From Canna indica (lineage: Eukaryota; Streptophyta; Magnoliopsida; Zingiberales; Cannaceae), in contig CP136895.1 of NCBI GenBank assembly GCA_034359265.1, forward strand, positions 54,144,001 through 54,208,000: a DNA stretch of 64,000 bases, written 5' to 3'. Shown here one piece after another: positions 22,367 through 32,762 of this stretch. Made by a program: the position numbers and the translations under genes. The notes beneath the pieces were generated by a model. That model saw only the letters and a program-made list of their open reading frames with translations, did not search any database and was not told the DNA's origin. Numbering within the stretch: position 1 is the stretch's first letter; each line of letters starts with the position of its first letter.

Positions 22367-22367
22367 C

Positions 22368-22508
22368 CATGTAACCCCTCTAGCAGACGCTAGACACTAT
22401 CACATCAACCTCGTGGCCCTCTAGTCGACGCTAGCCGCTACCATGTAGCCCCTCTAGCCATCGCTAGCCGCTGTCTCATGGCCCCTCTAGCCGACACTAG
22501 CTGTTGTC
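22368..22508. repeat. Tandem repeat, about four units of 33 bp
   Basis: Units resemble 'catgtagcccctctagccat' + 'cgctagccgctgt'. Each unit contains CTAG-centred complementary half-sites (CTCTAGC and GCTAG) and could form a small hairpin. Confidence 0.7.
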
Positions 22509-23804
22509 ACGAATGGTTGGGAATATCCCTCCAACCAAAATATTCATCATAGTAATGTCGCATAAAGAATAATAGGTATAAAACAACATAGCAGATAAGA
22601 TAAGTAGCGACGTAGGTAAAGTCTTGTTGTACCCTGGCATGTCATCCGGCCAGACCAACCACTAACAATCCATGTACATATATGATCAAATCATACATTT
22701 CTATAGTTCGATAATAGTAAAAAGAATGTGCATAATTGTCTTAAGAAAAATAGCCCTTGGTAGGGGCAAAATAGGTTTTCACAACACTTAGTCAAAATTT
22801 CTAAATTTCTCAAACAGTTTTAAACGCACTTTTGGCACTACTGTCTAACCCTCAATTCTCGATATATTGGCTACATAAATTACACATTTAGTGTGTCCAC
22901 ATGTACATACTAACGATCCCTTAAGTTTCAAGTCATTTGGATGATGAATCGATCGCGAAATAACGTGACGAACATGTCAAATCCATATTTCTGCAATCAC
23001 AAGCAGATTTTCACAGTTTCAACTAACCATCTTGCTAAATTCATAAACATATCAATTCTTAGCCCAATTACCTCAGATTTGATTTGTAAGCTTTCTCATA
23101 TGTCCTACAAGCTTTTCTAAAAGTTTTGTTGGCTTAGGACGACGAATTGCTCCCCGTATGTCGCGTCAAACTCACCAACTTAATATGAAAATGAGCAAAT
23201 TTGCCAAGCCTTTTTTGAAATTTCCTAAACCTTCAACCCCAGCTCAAAATTCGCTAAAATTTGGTATCGTGGTTGTGGAAACCTTCTACTAACTGACCCC
23301 AACATTTCGCGTTAATAAGACGACACCTCGGTCTCCAACACATGTGTCAAAATGCCTTCTAAAGATTTTTGGACAGATTTGAATGCTCTTAGGTCCTCCA
23401 CCCAAACACTTCTTAAACATGGGATTTCGGCCCTCAACATCTGCTAATTCATCTAAACCTGGTTACCATACGCATAACCCATGTTGACATAATGTTTTTC
23501 TAAAGAAAGATTAGGGTTTAAACATAAGTATGTGGGTGTTGCATTTCACCAAACACTTGGTGAGCATGCTCATGTCACACCATACTCTACTCCATGCAGC
23601 TACCTACAAAGGGAAATTTGATCACCGTATGCAACTTCTGGCCACCCCTAAATGATATCTACCACCCTTAACCTTAAGGGTCAAGAAAGTGAGGTTGTCC
23701 CCTCCAAACTAGGGCCGAATACCCTAAAGTGAGCAATAAACACAAAATTTTAGCACACTTGTCCTTTTGGAGCATTTCGTCGAAAATTTGTCGGTTTACC
23801 CATC

Positions 23805-24596
23805 TTAAGAATATAAATGCATAGATTGGTCTCTTTCCTATCAGAGCGGAGGTCCTAAGTTTGAATCCTCCTAGCATCAATATTAAAAAATAAAGGGTAA
23901 TTATCTAAATATATCCTAATCTATGCACATTTTCTCATTTGTGGCCAATTCCAAAATATTACCAAATTGTATCCCGAATTTTGACATTTGTCTCAATTAC
24001 ATCCTCTTGTCAACTTTTCGTCAGCAGCACTGTTAAGGTGATGACGTGACATTCTGACGTGGATTAAAATAATTTTTTATTTTAAAAATATAAAAAAATC
24101 ATGTTAATTTATATTAAATAATATTAAATAATATTTTATATTTTATATTAAAAAATCACTCTGTGTTCACCCTGGACATGGGTTGGAGTGATTCTTTAAT
24201 AAAATAAAAAATATTATTTTATATCATTTAATATAAACTAAAGTAATTTTTTTAATAAAAAAATATTTTTTTAATTGACATCAGAACGCCACGTCATCAC
24301 CTTAATAGTGCTGTTGATGGAGAGTTGACAAGAGGATATAATTGAGATAAATGTCAAAGTTCGGAATACAATTTGATAATATTATAGAATGGCCGCAAAT
24401 GAGAAAAAGTGCATAGTTCATGATATATTTAGGTAATTACCCTTGACTAGTTCGGGATACAATTTGGTAATAAAATATCTCCCACCTCAATTAAGTCAAT
24501 CCACTTGTTAGGCTTGGGTCGGTCTCTTCAAGTTCATCCGCCCACAAGTGAGGGGGAGTGTTAAGAATATAAATGCATAGATTTGTCTCTTTCCTA
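23805..24596 (+). repeat. Direct repeat pair with tRNA-like segment flanking a MITE
   Basis: A 36-bp sequence starting ttaagaatataaatgcatag occurs at 23805-23840 and again at 24561-24596. After the first copy comes tcagagcggaggtcctaag and 'tttgaatcct', resembling the T-arm of a tRNA or the 3' half of a SINE. The second copy is preceded by 'gagggggagtg' like a polypurine tract. This could be a small TRIM or a SINE-like repeat. Confidence 0.4.
23895..24442. mobile_element. Foldback MITE, 548 bp
   Basis: It starts GGGTAATTATCTAAATATAT and ends with the complement of GGGTAATTACCTAAATATAT. The arms extend about 190 bp (23895-24090 against 24250-24442) with scattered mismatches, separated by an AT-rich centre. 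It has no ORF. No convincing target duplication is visible, so the superfamily is open. A partial repeat of an arm lies immediately right, at 24446-24476. Confidence 0.75.
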
Positions 24597-26126
24597 ACAG
24601 CTTAAACTTTTAGGAAAGTTGGTCATCCGATCAAATTTAACCACCCATTCAAGCCTAACCAAGATCAATGGCTGCCCGTCTGAGGGAACAACTCGGCCCA
24701 AGACGCCGGAGTGTAATCAATCACTCGAGGCCTACAAGCAATCCAAAAATCTCAGCAACTAAAAATTTCAGCAAGCTTGAAATTTGAGCCAACCTGGCAA
24801 ACCTGAAATTTCAACAAACTAGTTGTACTTCCTCGGCTACAATAATCTCACCCAACACTTGATTTCACACACAAGAATTGAACACACATTAACTAGCAAG
24901 AAATCAGATTCGATTCGACCACTAACACATCCGAAAATCAACCTTAGTAGTGCACTAAGTGAACTACAAATTTCAGCATAGCTTCGTTCTATTTCGGTTC
25001 ACCGCATGTCTATCGAACACAACTTTAATTTACAAGGAATTAGTAACCTAAATTAACAAACAAATGAACTATGAACACCTCTAAGAATTCAACTACAATA
25101 TTTCACTATCTACCCGGAAATTCCAGCGATACACTAGCTGTGTCAGGCTGAAATTTTCAGCAACTCGCTAGACGCTTCAAGCTGAAGTTTTCAGTGACGA
25201 ACACTGATTTCAAAGAGCCCCAAATGGGGTAAAAGTTAGGCCACCATCCCACCCTAACCCTAGGGTTCATGGCCAAAGCATACACCCCCCAAACAACCCC
25301 ATCGCGGCCATATCATCGTGAAAACGTGAACTCCGGAATAAATTTCAGAAACAACGTTTTCCAACACCACTAATATTTGGCCATACCAAACCAAAAGGGA
25401 CAACCCTATCTCACATCCACATACTGCTCTAACCCATTGGATAACAAAGGAAGGCAAACCCTCCCAATCAAACCTCCAAAAATGTGCAAATTTGCAAGTA
25501 TCGAAAACTAGAAATTGAAATTTCAACAACATCACATCACCTACATAGAAAATTCCAGTCACACAAGGGCATGATTTGGCCGTAAAAATCCTTCTACTAC
25601 CCTACAAAAACCAAACACCAAAGAGGAGGCACTCCCTCAGAAGAAACTAAAATTTTCGAAAGCAAAACTCATTGAAAACACAATTTCGTCAAAAATTTTT
25701 AGATTACCTACAATTCTTACTCAGTCACAACTCTAGAAGAAAAACAACCCTAAACCACTCACCTTGGGTTGAAGACACTGGAGAAGAAGATTTCGATGTG
25801 CAAGTGCGACGACGGATCCCCGCGATGAACCTTCGATCTTTCGGCCCTCCCTTGGTAACCATGTTCTAATCACTACTAGAAATTGAGTCTTCAGCAACGG
25901 CTATCAGCAACGATCGCTCAAGCCGTTGCTATTTGCAATGGCATTCTTACGGCCGCTCAAGCCATTGCAGATATGTTGTATCTGCAACGACTTTCTAACG
26001 GACACGTGAGCCGTTGCTGATGATTTTAATTATCAGCAACGGCTTTCTAACGGACAAGTGAGCCATTGCTGATGATAACTTATTAGCAACATCTTTCCAA
26101 TGGGCGAGTGAGCCGTTGCTGATAAG

Positions 26127-26136
26127 TTTATATAGG
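26127..26136 (+). promoter_or_regulatory. TATA box of CACTA-2
   Basis: GTTTATATAGG lies right after the subterminal repeats, in the same place as in CACTA-3 (57416). Confidence 0.6.
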
Positions 26137-26269
26137 TCGCAGATCGCGCCCGCCCTTTCTTCCTCCCACTGCTGCAGCCGCTGCCTCCTCCTCCCGCCTC
26201 TCATCGCCGCTGCCGACGCCGAGCTGCCACTGCCGTCACCGACGACGTCAAGTTACCGCTACCGGGGAG

Positions 26270-27144
26270 GTTTCTCAGAATGCTCGTGGGAATATGGGAC
26301 CAGCTCGTGGGAATATGGTCGACGGATCGATGGCAGGAGGTTTCTCGGAATGCGGCTAGAAATCGCATGTCGGGGGGAGCAGCGCGTCACACCGACGGCG
26401 CTGTTGCATTTGCAGTGCACGCGAACCGTATGGTAAGTATACCTTTTAATTATATATTTTATTTGTTACTATGTGTACTAATTAATGTATTTGTTTTGTA
26501 AATGTAGACGAAGGTGTCGGATGACGGGACTGTCCAGCGACCCTCCCCGATGGCAGTGTTTGAGTGGACTCACCGTCGAGCACATGGGATGGGGGAGTAC
26601 ATCGACAACCGCGCTGCATACATTATGGTAACTATATATTTGTTTAAATTATTCATTATATATTTATAATTTAAGTTTTATGATAAATATTAAACAAAAA
26701 ATCAAACTCGAGTAGGAGACCTACAGCCAGACGGTGGTGCAGCGCGGGGGCACCCCCGAGGACTTTGACGCAGCAACGTGGGTCGAGGCCGCAGGTGGCT
26801 GGGACCATGGCCGTGTATATGGCTTTGCAGATAGTGGTCATGCGCGAGCCATACTAGGGCCACTTGGGGCACCGACCCCTCCGGTCGCTGATGAGCGGCC
26901 GTTCACCTCTAGATCTAGTTATGATCATAGTAGTAGAATAAGGACTCTAGAGGAGATGGTCGCGCGTCAGAGTCAGATGATGGCGGAGATGCATGCTATG
27001 CTACGCAACATGTCAGGTCATCCCGAAGCAGGCATCTCTTCGGCATCATCTCATCCATCATCCTCGAGTCAATCCACGTCGGTGTACACTCAAGCACTCC
27101 AGACCCCGCCTAATGATCCAGGCCATCCTCCATCGTCATCGTGA
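26270..27144 (+). pseudogene. 3' half of the CACTA Transposase_24-type gene in CACTA-2
   Basis: Exon pieces match CACTA-3: about 26300-26432, 26508-26627 and 26716-27144, with the introns kept (donors GTAAGT at 26433 and GTAACT at 26628; acceptors TGTAG and GAGTAG). Protein landmarks are RWQEV, RNRMSGGAARHT, FAVHANRM and GGWDHGRVYGFADSGHAR. The 5' junction holds a 21-bp tandem duplication (gctcgtgggaatatggg). The last exon lacks a 30-nt piece that CACTA-3 has, in frame. Without exons 1-2 the product would be N-terminally truncated. Confidence 0.85.
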
Positions 27145-27673
27145 GATTTTTTTTATATTGACTTTGTTACTGAGATATTATACTTGTTTAATTTATTTTG
27201 TTTGGATATTGATACTTCAATTTTGCATTTGAATAGTTTTTATACTATTGTGGATAATTATCAATATAAATATAATTGTTTTGATGTATATCTTGGTGTA
27301 TTTGTGATGTGTGAATGAATGTGTGTATGAGTGTATGGGTGTGTGAGTTATGTATCAGATAATGTATCAATGTATCAATGGAAATTTGAAATTTTAATTT
27401 TTTTCGTTACCAGGTTCACATCATCAGCAACGGCTTAGCAACGGGCTTTTACTAACGGCGTTGCTACGGGCTCACCGGCCGTTGCTATTAATGTTATCAG
27501 CAACGGCTCCGCGTCCGTGGCAAAACCGTTGCTGATAATATTTTTAGCAATGACCCGAGCGGCCGTTGCTGATCCGTTGCTGATCCGTTGCTAAGTTATC
27601 AACAACGCGATTTTCTGCCACGGCTCCATTGCAACGGCGCCAGCCGTTGCTGATGCCCATTTTTCTAGTAGTG

Positions 27674-28024
27674 AATTTTCTAAAAATTTGATCGCAAACT
27701 ATTGTTTAACTACTAAATTAATGAATTATTCTATATCTAATATATTTAAAATATATATTACTTGATTGATATCATTTTATCACAATACAAAAAATTTGTA
27801 TATATATATACTAATGAATATTATTATTTAATAGTATAATTTAAGTTAAACTAATTTTTATTATTTTTAAATTTTATATAAAATTAAAAAAATTTACATA
27901 TTAACATTAAATAACGTACACAAAAATAAATGAAACTCTACCAATTTAAACTGTATAAGCATATAAAGATAACTCAATATTTAAAAATAAGAAATTTTAA
28001 GTTTTATAAATTTTCCTCAAAAAT
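27674..28024. other. AT-rich spacer
   Basis: Very A+T-rich DNA with short TA runs; nothing coding or repetitive that I can name. Confidence 0.5.
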
Positions 28025-30421
28025 TGTAATACCCGAAAATTTCTAACTTAAATTTTGTTTGGTTCACCGAGCCGGTTCGGGGACTAGCCGGGTTGAGTCG
28101 CGGGATCGCTGTGATTAAAAGGTATGGTCGGGTATACTTTAATTTATTTGGCTATGTAATTAATGCTCTTGTATTTTTAAATTGATATTAGACTCAAGTC
28201 GGGTTAGAACCGGGTTCACGGGTCAAGTCGGGCTCAATTCGGATACGAGTTAAGTCGGGTAGGGGGTTGAGTTAACTAATGGCATAGTTGTAATTGAAAA
28301 AAAAAGAAATATAAAAGCCCTCAGTAGTCGCCGTATGGCTCAAGAGAGTCGCACGTAAACCAAGAGGGTGAGGGAGAGAGGGGCGATCAAGTGTCGGCGC
28401 CGGAGCTCGTAGTCGTTGCCGGAGGTCAGGGACGTCGTCGGTCCTTCTTCCCTTCCTTCCTTTAATGCTAAGGTGAGTGGTAGAACCTAGGGTTTAAGGG
28501 AAGGATCTAGCCGACCCTTGTAATGTTGTTTCTTGTTGATTGACATGAGTTCTTGCTGTGTTCTTGATGATTCTTGATTATCGTGGGTTTTTCTTGTAAT
28601 TTATGATGTAATCGTGATTTTTACGTGTCGGTTTCATGGTTTTGGGGTGCCGGCAGAATCAAGGAAAAATGGGAAAGGTCATGTCAAAATTTTCCCCAAT
28701 TTCCTCGAGTCATAAAAGCTTGTAGATTTGAGGTCCTTGTATGCTTAATTAGGATAGAGATTATGGAGAACCTTGATTTTGGTTGAAACATGTTTTCCTT
28801 CACCCTTAAGGGCTCGTCCAAACATGATAAATATATCCATGTCTAGGGGTTCGGCCGAGTGGGGGAATAGGAGAATTGAGGTAGAAAAATATATTTCCTT
28901 GAAGATCTACGAATAAAGGTTTGGTATAAGAAAGATTGGCATGCTATTTTACTTGTAGGGTATTTTATGTGAATTCTCATTGGGTAGGAAATTCTTCCTA
29001 TGTTAGCTTAATTGTAGGATATTTTTCTTGCATAAATCATCTACTTTGAGACTTCCTGCATTGATTTGATAATGCTGGAACTTAATTTAAATGTGCTGAA
29101 ATTACATGTTTAAATGCAGGAAATTAATATTTAATTGCTGAAATTGTGTAGATAAATATGGTAACTTAATTATGGAATTATTGTATAATTTACATGTTGT
29201 TATTTAATAATTTTTGCAATTATTATGTTTATCATGTGCTAAATAATAATGATGGTATGTTGTACGTGACATGAGTTTTACTAGAGGAAAATTAAAATGA
29301 GGTTGTCTAACCTTGTGGACTTAAATGTAAGAGGCGGAGCCTCTCTAGTTGACGACATGAACCATTAGAAATTATACACGGACATATGACATAGAGACAT
29401 TAAGTGCTCACACCTAGGGAATTTAAACACTTAAGGTATTGATTGAGAAGGCCCGGGAAAGGGGCCGGATGTGGGCAGAAGACCGAAAAGTGTTTAGAAA
29501 TTTGTTGAATACCTTGTACGTGTATTGTGATTGAGATGGCAGGGCTAAGGAGCGTCTTCAGCTGGCACGACTATTGCCTAACTCAGCGAGTGGATATAGG
29601 GTCTTGAGATTACACTAGTGGGTCACGCTAGGTGTTAGACTCGAGTAGCAGGGGTCTTGAGATTGCGTCAGTGGGCCACGCTGACGTTAGACCCGAGTGA
29701 TTTGGATGGGATGAGCTATTACTAACCCAGTGGGGCTTAAGAAATTAGTTGGTCATCCTAGTTAATGGACCCGATGATGAAATCACTTAATTGTGGAATT
29801 TATGTAAAAATATAACCTACTATGGCTTGTTTATATATTGATTGATTTTTGTGGGCCGACATGGCCGAGTGTTATTATGAGATGAGGGCCGGGTATATAT
29901 GGCCGAGACTATTTTTGCAGGGTAAGGCCCATAGTGGTCGAGTGGTACACAAAGTACAAAGCCATGATTGGATGATATATTTCCTTGTAGGGGGCGGCCG
30001 ATTGGCCTGTTATTGTGCTAGAACTAGAATGATTTTTATGCGCATGTTATACTGCTAAATATATGGATTTTATACAAGGGATCTAGGTGGATGTTCGACA
30101 GAACCACTCACTAGGTTCCTCATGGACTCATGGTTTTATTTGATTTTCTTTTGCAGAGCCTGTCCAATGAGGTACGACTTGATTGTGTGGCGCGGCTGGA
30201 GGACAGGTTGTGCCGATGATCTCGTAGTAGGCTGTTAGTTAGTCGTAGTCGTGTTGAGAGTCTTGTTTCATGCCTTTGAGTCGTGTTATTTTTTTATTAG
30301 AGTTGTAAACTTGATTTCAAACATTTATAAATAAAAGATTTTGTTGAACTTCATTTATATTTCCTGTTAGTTCAATTGCATATTTATATTTGTGTTCGTT
30401 GTAAACTTGTTTCTGGAGGAT
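28025..30421 (+). mobile_element. Gypsy LTR, family B, left copy
   Basis: It starts TGTAATACCCGAAAATTTC and carries the leader with AAGGTGAGTGGT at about 28469 and the 'gtgggccacgctgacgttag' block near 29670. From 29512 to about 30400 it repeats 42530-43407. It stops about 80 bp before the expected LTR end, where element A begins. Confidence 0.75.
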
Positions 30422-32294
30422 TGTAATATCCTAGACATTTTTTTTCCTTTTTATTTATCTTTTCTTGTTGTTTGTGCTTGTCAGCCTAGCGGGCTAATCT
30501 GACGTCGAACCGAGTCGACTCATGGTCCGGTGTGAGCTTGCGTGCTCGGGTGAATTGAATTATGATTTATAATTATGTAGCTAATTGATTTAATCATGTT
30601 GCATGTGGATGTGCATATGCTTGTTGCTTATATTTATTTTTAGGTTAGATTGGATTAATTAAGCTTAGTCAGGTAAACGGGATTGGATTTGGCTAGAGTC
30701 GGATGCGGGGTTGCTAAGAGGGTTAGTGGATTTAGGTTTAAGGAGGAGGGTATAACCCCCCCTCCCCCTCCCTTGGTGTGCAGCTCCCCAATTGGAGCTG
30801 CACAAGATCTTTCAAGGGAGGAGCCAAGCTGCCACCCACCCCTCCCCTTCCCCTCTTGGAGCTGCCAAGCCCAGCCACCTGAAGCCGAGCCGAGCCTTCC
30901 TCTCCTTCCTCTCCCTATTCCTTTCCGTTGGAGCCGAGTAGTGAGCCAGTCGCCTAAGCCAAGCCCTCCATCCCTCTCTTCCCCTCTCTCCAAGCCGGCG
31001 GCTTGAGGAGGAGCCGTTGCCCCCTCTCCCCCCTTCTTGAGTCGAGCCGCCATCTCTTGAAATCGGATTCAAGGTCCGTCGTCCGGGTTCTCTTGTAATC
31101 TTGAGTGGTTTCTGTGAGTGGTTTTACCTCTCCTTTTCCGGGTTCTCTCGTAATCTTGAGCCAATTTGGACATCTTCTTGTTTCTTGTGAGTTTCGCCGA
31201 ATCGTGGGTTTGATCGCCGTGTTCTTGTGACAATTTGTGTGAGGAGGGCTCGAGATCCTCCCTTTGTGGCTTGACAGCCCTAGGTTTACCCTAGGGGTGC
31301 TCAGCGAAGGGTGAAGCAAGGGTGCCCTCAAGGTGTTCGATGAAAATGCCCAAGTGAGAGATCTTATTTATCTTGAAGTTTATATCTTGATTTACTTGCC
31401 TATTTAGGTTCTTGAATTGTGGTTGCATGTCTTAGATTTAAATCTGTGATTTTTGATATGGAGCATGTTCTTCAAAAATTAAGTTTTGATCTTGAAGCTA
31501 TGAGTGTTCTTGATATGAGATTCTTGATCATGTGAATTGATTCTTGTTTGAAGATTGTTTTGATTCATGCAATCATGACTTGATTCTTGAGAAGTTTTGC
31601 CTCAACTATATAGTTCTGTTGTATTGATAATTAAGGAATTTAATTCTGTAATTTTCGGATTTAATTACCTTTATTATGCTAGAACTCAATTAGGCTGAAA
31701 GCTGCATGCTGAATTGTTTGTTTTAGGGCCGATTTTGAAATCATGTTTGTAATGTGCATAGTTTGCGGAACATAGTCATGTAACCTATCGTTTCGACCAG
31801 AAAATATAGTTTGGAAATATAGGACACACTCTGGAGAACAGATTCGGGTTAGATACATCAGTTTCTGGCACAATAGTAAGCTAAAACAAAATCATAATCT
31901 TGGTGATCTAAATTTTAATTGCATAACTAAAATTGGGCAAATGGTCAACATAATCTATTATGAACCAACAAACAAAGTCTATGCATGAAATAAAATCTCA
32001 CGGGTTTATGACATTACAGGTCTTGGAGTTGTAGTCCCTTGGGGACGTTTATGTCATTTATTTAGGGTTTCATTATTGGTGGTCAATTGGACTTGATTTA
32101 TTATTTTCGCACTTTGTACTTTTGATAAACTTACTTATAATGAATGTTGTTTTGTTTTCCAATTGAAATAAAACTTGTTTATTTCTTTCTGTTATGTTTT
32201 ATTAATTGTTGAGTTGGCATGTGCATCGTTTAGGCTGCGGGGTATAGACATGTATACCCTGGCCAGTCATGTGACCCAGAGTTGGGGTGTGATA
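30422..32294 (+). repeat. 5' LTR of element A, internally deleted
   Basis: Starts TGTAATATCCTAGAC, ends GGGGTGTGATA. It is 1873 bp against about 2.73 kb for the 3' LTR: near 32026 it jumps from 'acattacaggtcttggagttg' to the segment that lies at about 42265 in the 3' LTR, skipping the minisatellite and about 0.85 kb. A GGAGTTG/GAGTTG microhomology sits at the joint. Confidence 0.85.
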
Positions 32295-32297
32295 ATG

Positions 32298-32310
32298 TGG
32301 TATTAGAGCA
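32298..32310 (+). other. Primer-binding site of element A (one change)
   Basis: TGGTATTAGAGCA differs from the tRNA-Met complement TGGTATCAGAGCA by one C-to-T change. Confidence 0.8.
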
Positions 32311-32504
32311 TGTGGTTTGGTCTGACCATGACCTAGAGTTGTCACCATATAGGGCATTGCTAGCGTGTCAGTATACGGTAGGGGTATGTTATGAGATCAA
32401 TGGGCTAAGTCTGCACCTCAACGCGACTTGTGGTTTAATTACTTAACGACTTAGGGTGGACTAAAAAAATTGGCTAGTTTTGATATTTTCTTTCTAGTGA
32501 TTCC

Positions 32505-32762
32505 AGATCGATGGAGGCATTTGATATCGCAAGGAGCGGTAGTGACAGCAACTCTATTGAGAGATTGCTTTGAGCTGTGCAAGGAGCTTGGTTACAGCTG
32601 ATAGGTCCAGCCAAGGATTGGCTTCACACCTGGAGGGACCGCGAGCAGCAGATGCACCATCCCCTACCTGGGAGGAGTTTAGAGCTGCTATGGTGCAGAA
32701 GTACCTACCAATGAGCGTTCGGGATAGGCAGGCGAAAGTGTTCGAGATATTGCGTCAGACGG
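32505..32762 (+). pseudogene. Element A gag, first part
   Basis: The segment includes the gag-domain signature WEEFRAAMVQKYLPMSVRDR and QAKVFEILRQT, ending exactly at the solo LTR. Upstream the frame is disturbed by a TGA and a frameshift near 32570-32640. It continues after the insertion at 35681. Confidence 0.75.

Larger units (their letters stand above)
22509..25870 (-). mobile_element. Probable gypsy LTR-type fragment, minus orientation
   Basis: No gene is seen. The order of landmarks resembles the minus-strand gypsy LTRs elsewhere: a 'cctggcatgtcatccggcc' stretch near 22630, long AT-rich DNA, a 'caccctaaccctagggttc' stretch near 25250, and the splice-donor-like 'accactcacctt' at 25757, followed by GC-richer leader. 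It is cut at 25870 by CACTA-2 and contains a MITE. No flanking duplication or clear termini were found. Confidence 0.4.
25871..27673 (+). mobile_element. CACTA-2, complete deletion derivative
   Basis: Both termini are present (CACTACTAGAAATTG at 25871; CATTTTTCTAGTAGTG ending at 27673) and flanked by the 3-bp duplication AAT on each side, as expected for CACTA. Subterminal CAGCAACGGC repeats in both orientations fill 25890-26125 and 27420-27660. TNP2 and the first part of the second gene are missing: the promoter region joins directly to the middle of exon 3 near 26270. It could move only with transposase supplied by an intact relative such as CACTA-3's ancestor. Confidence 0.95.

Noticed and set aside
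23840..23880. Possible tRNA gene
   Set aside because: Only a T-arm-like 'tttgaatcct' piece is present; no acceptor stem, D-arm or anticodon arm can be drawn.
26734..27144. Independent host gene in CACTA-2
   Set aside because: It matches exon 5 of the CACTA-3 second gene, including the intron borders; it belongs to the transposon.
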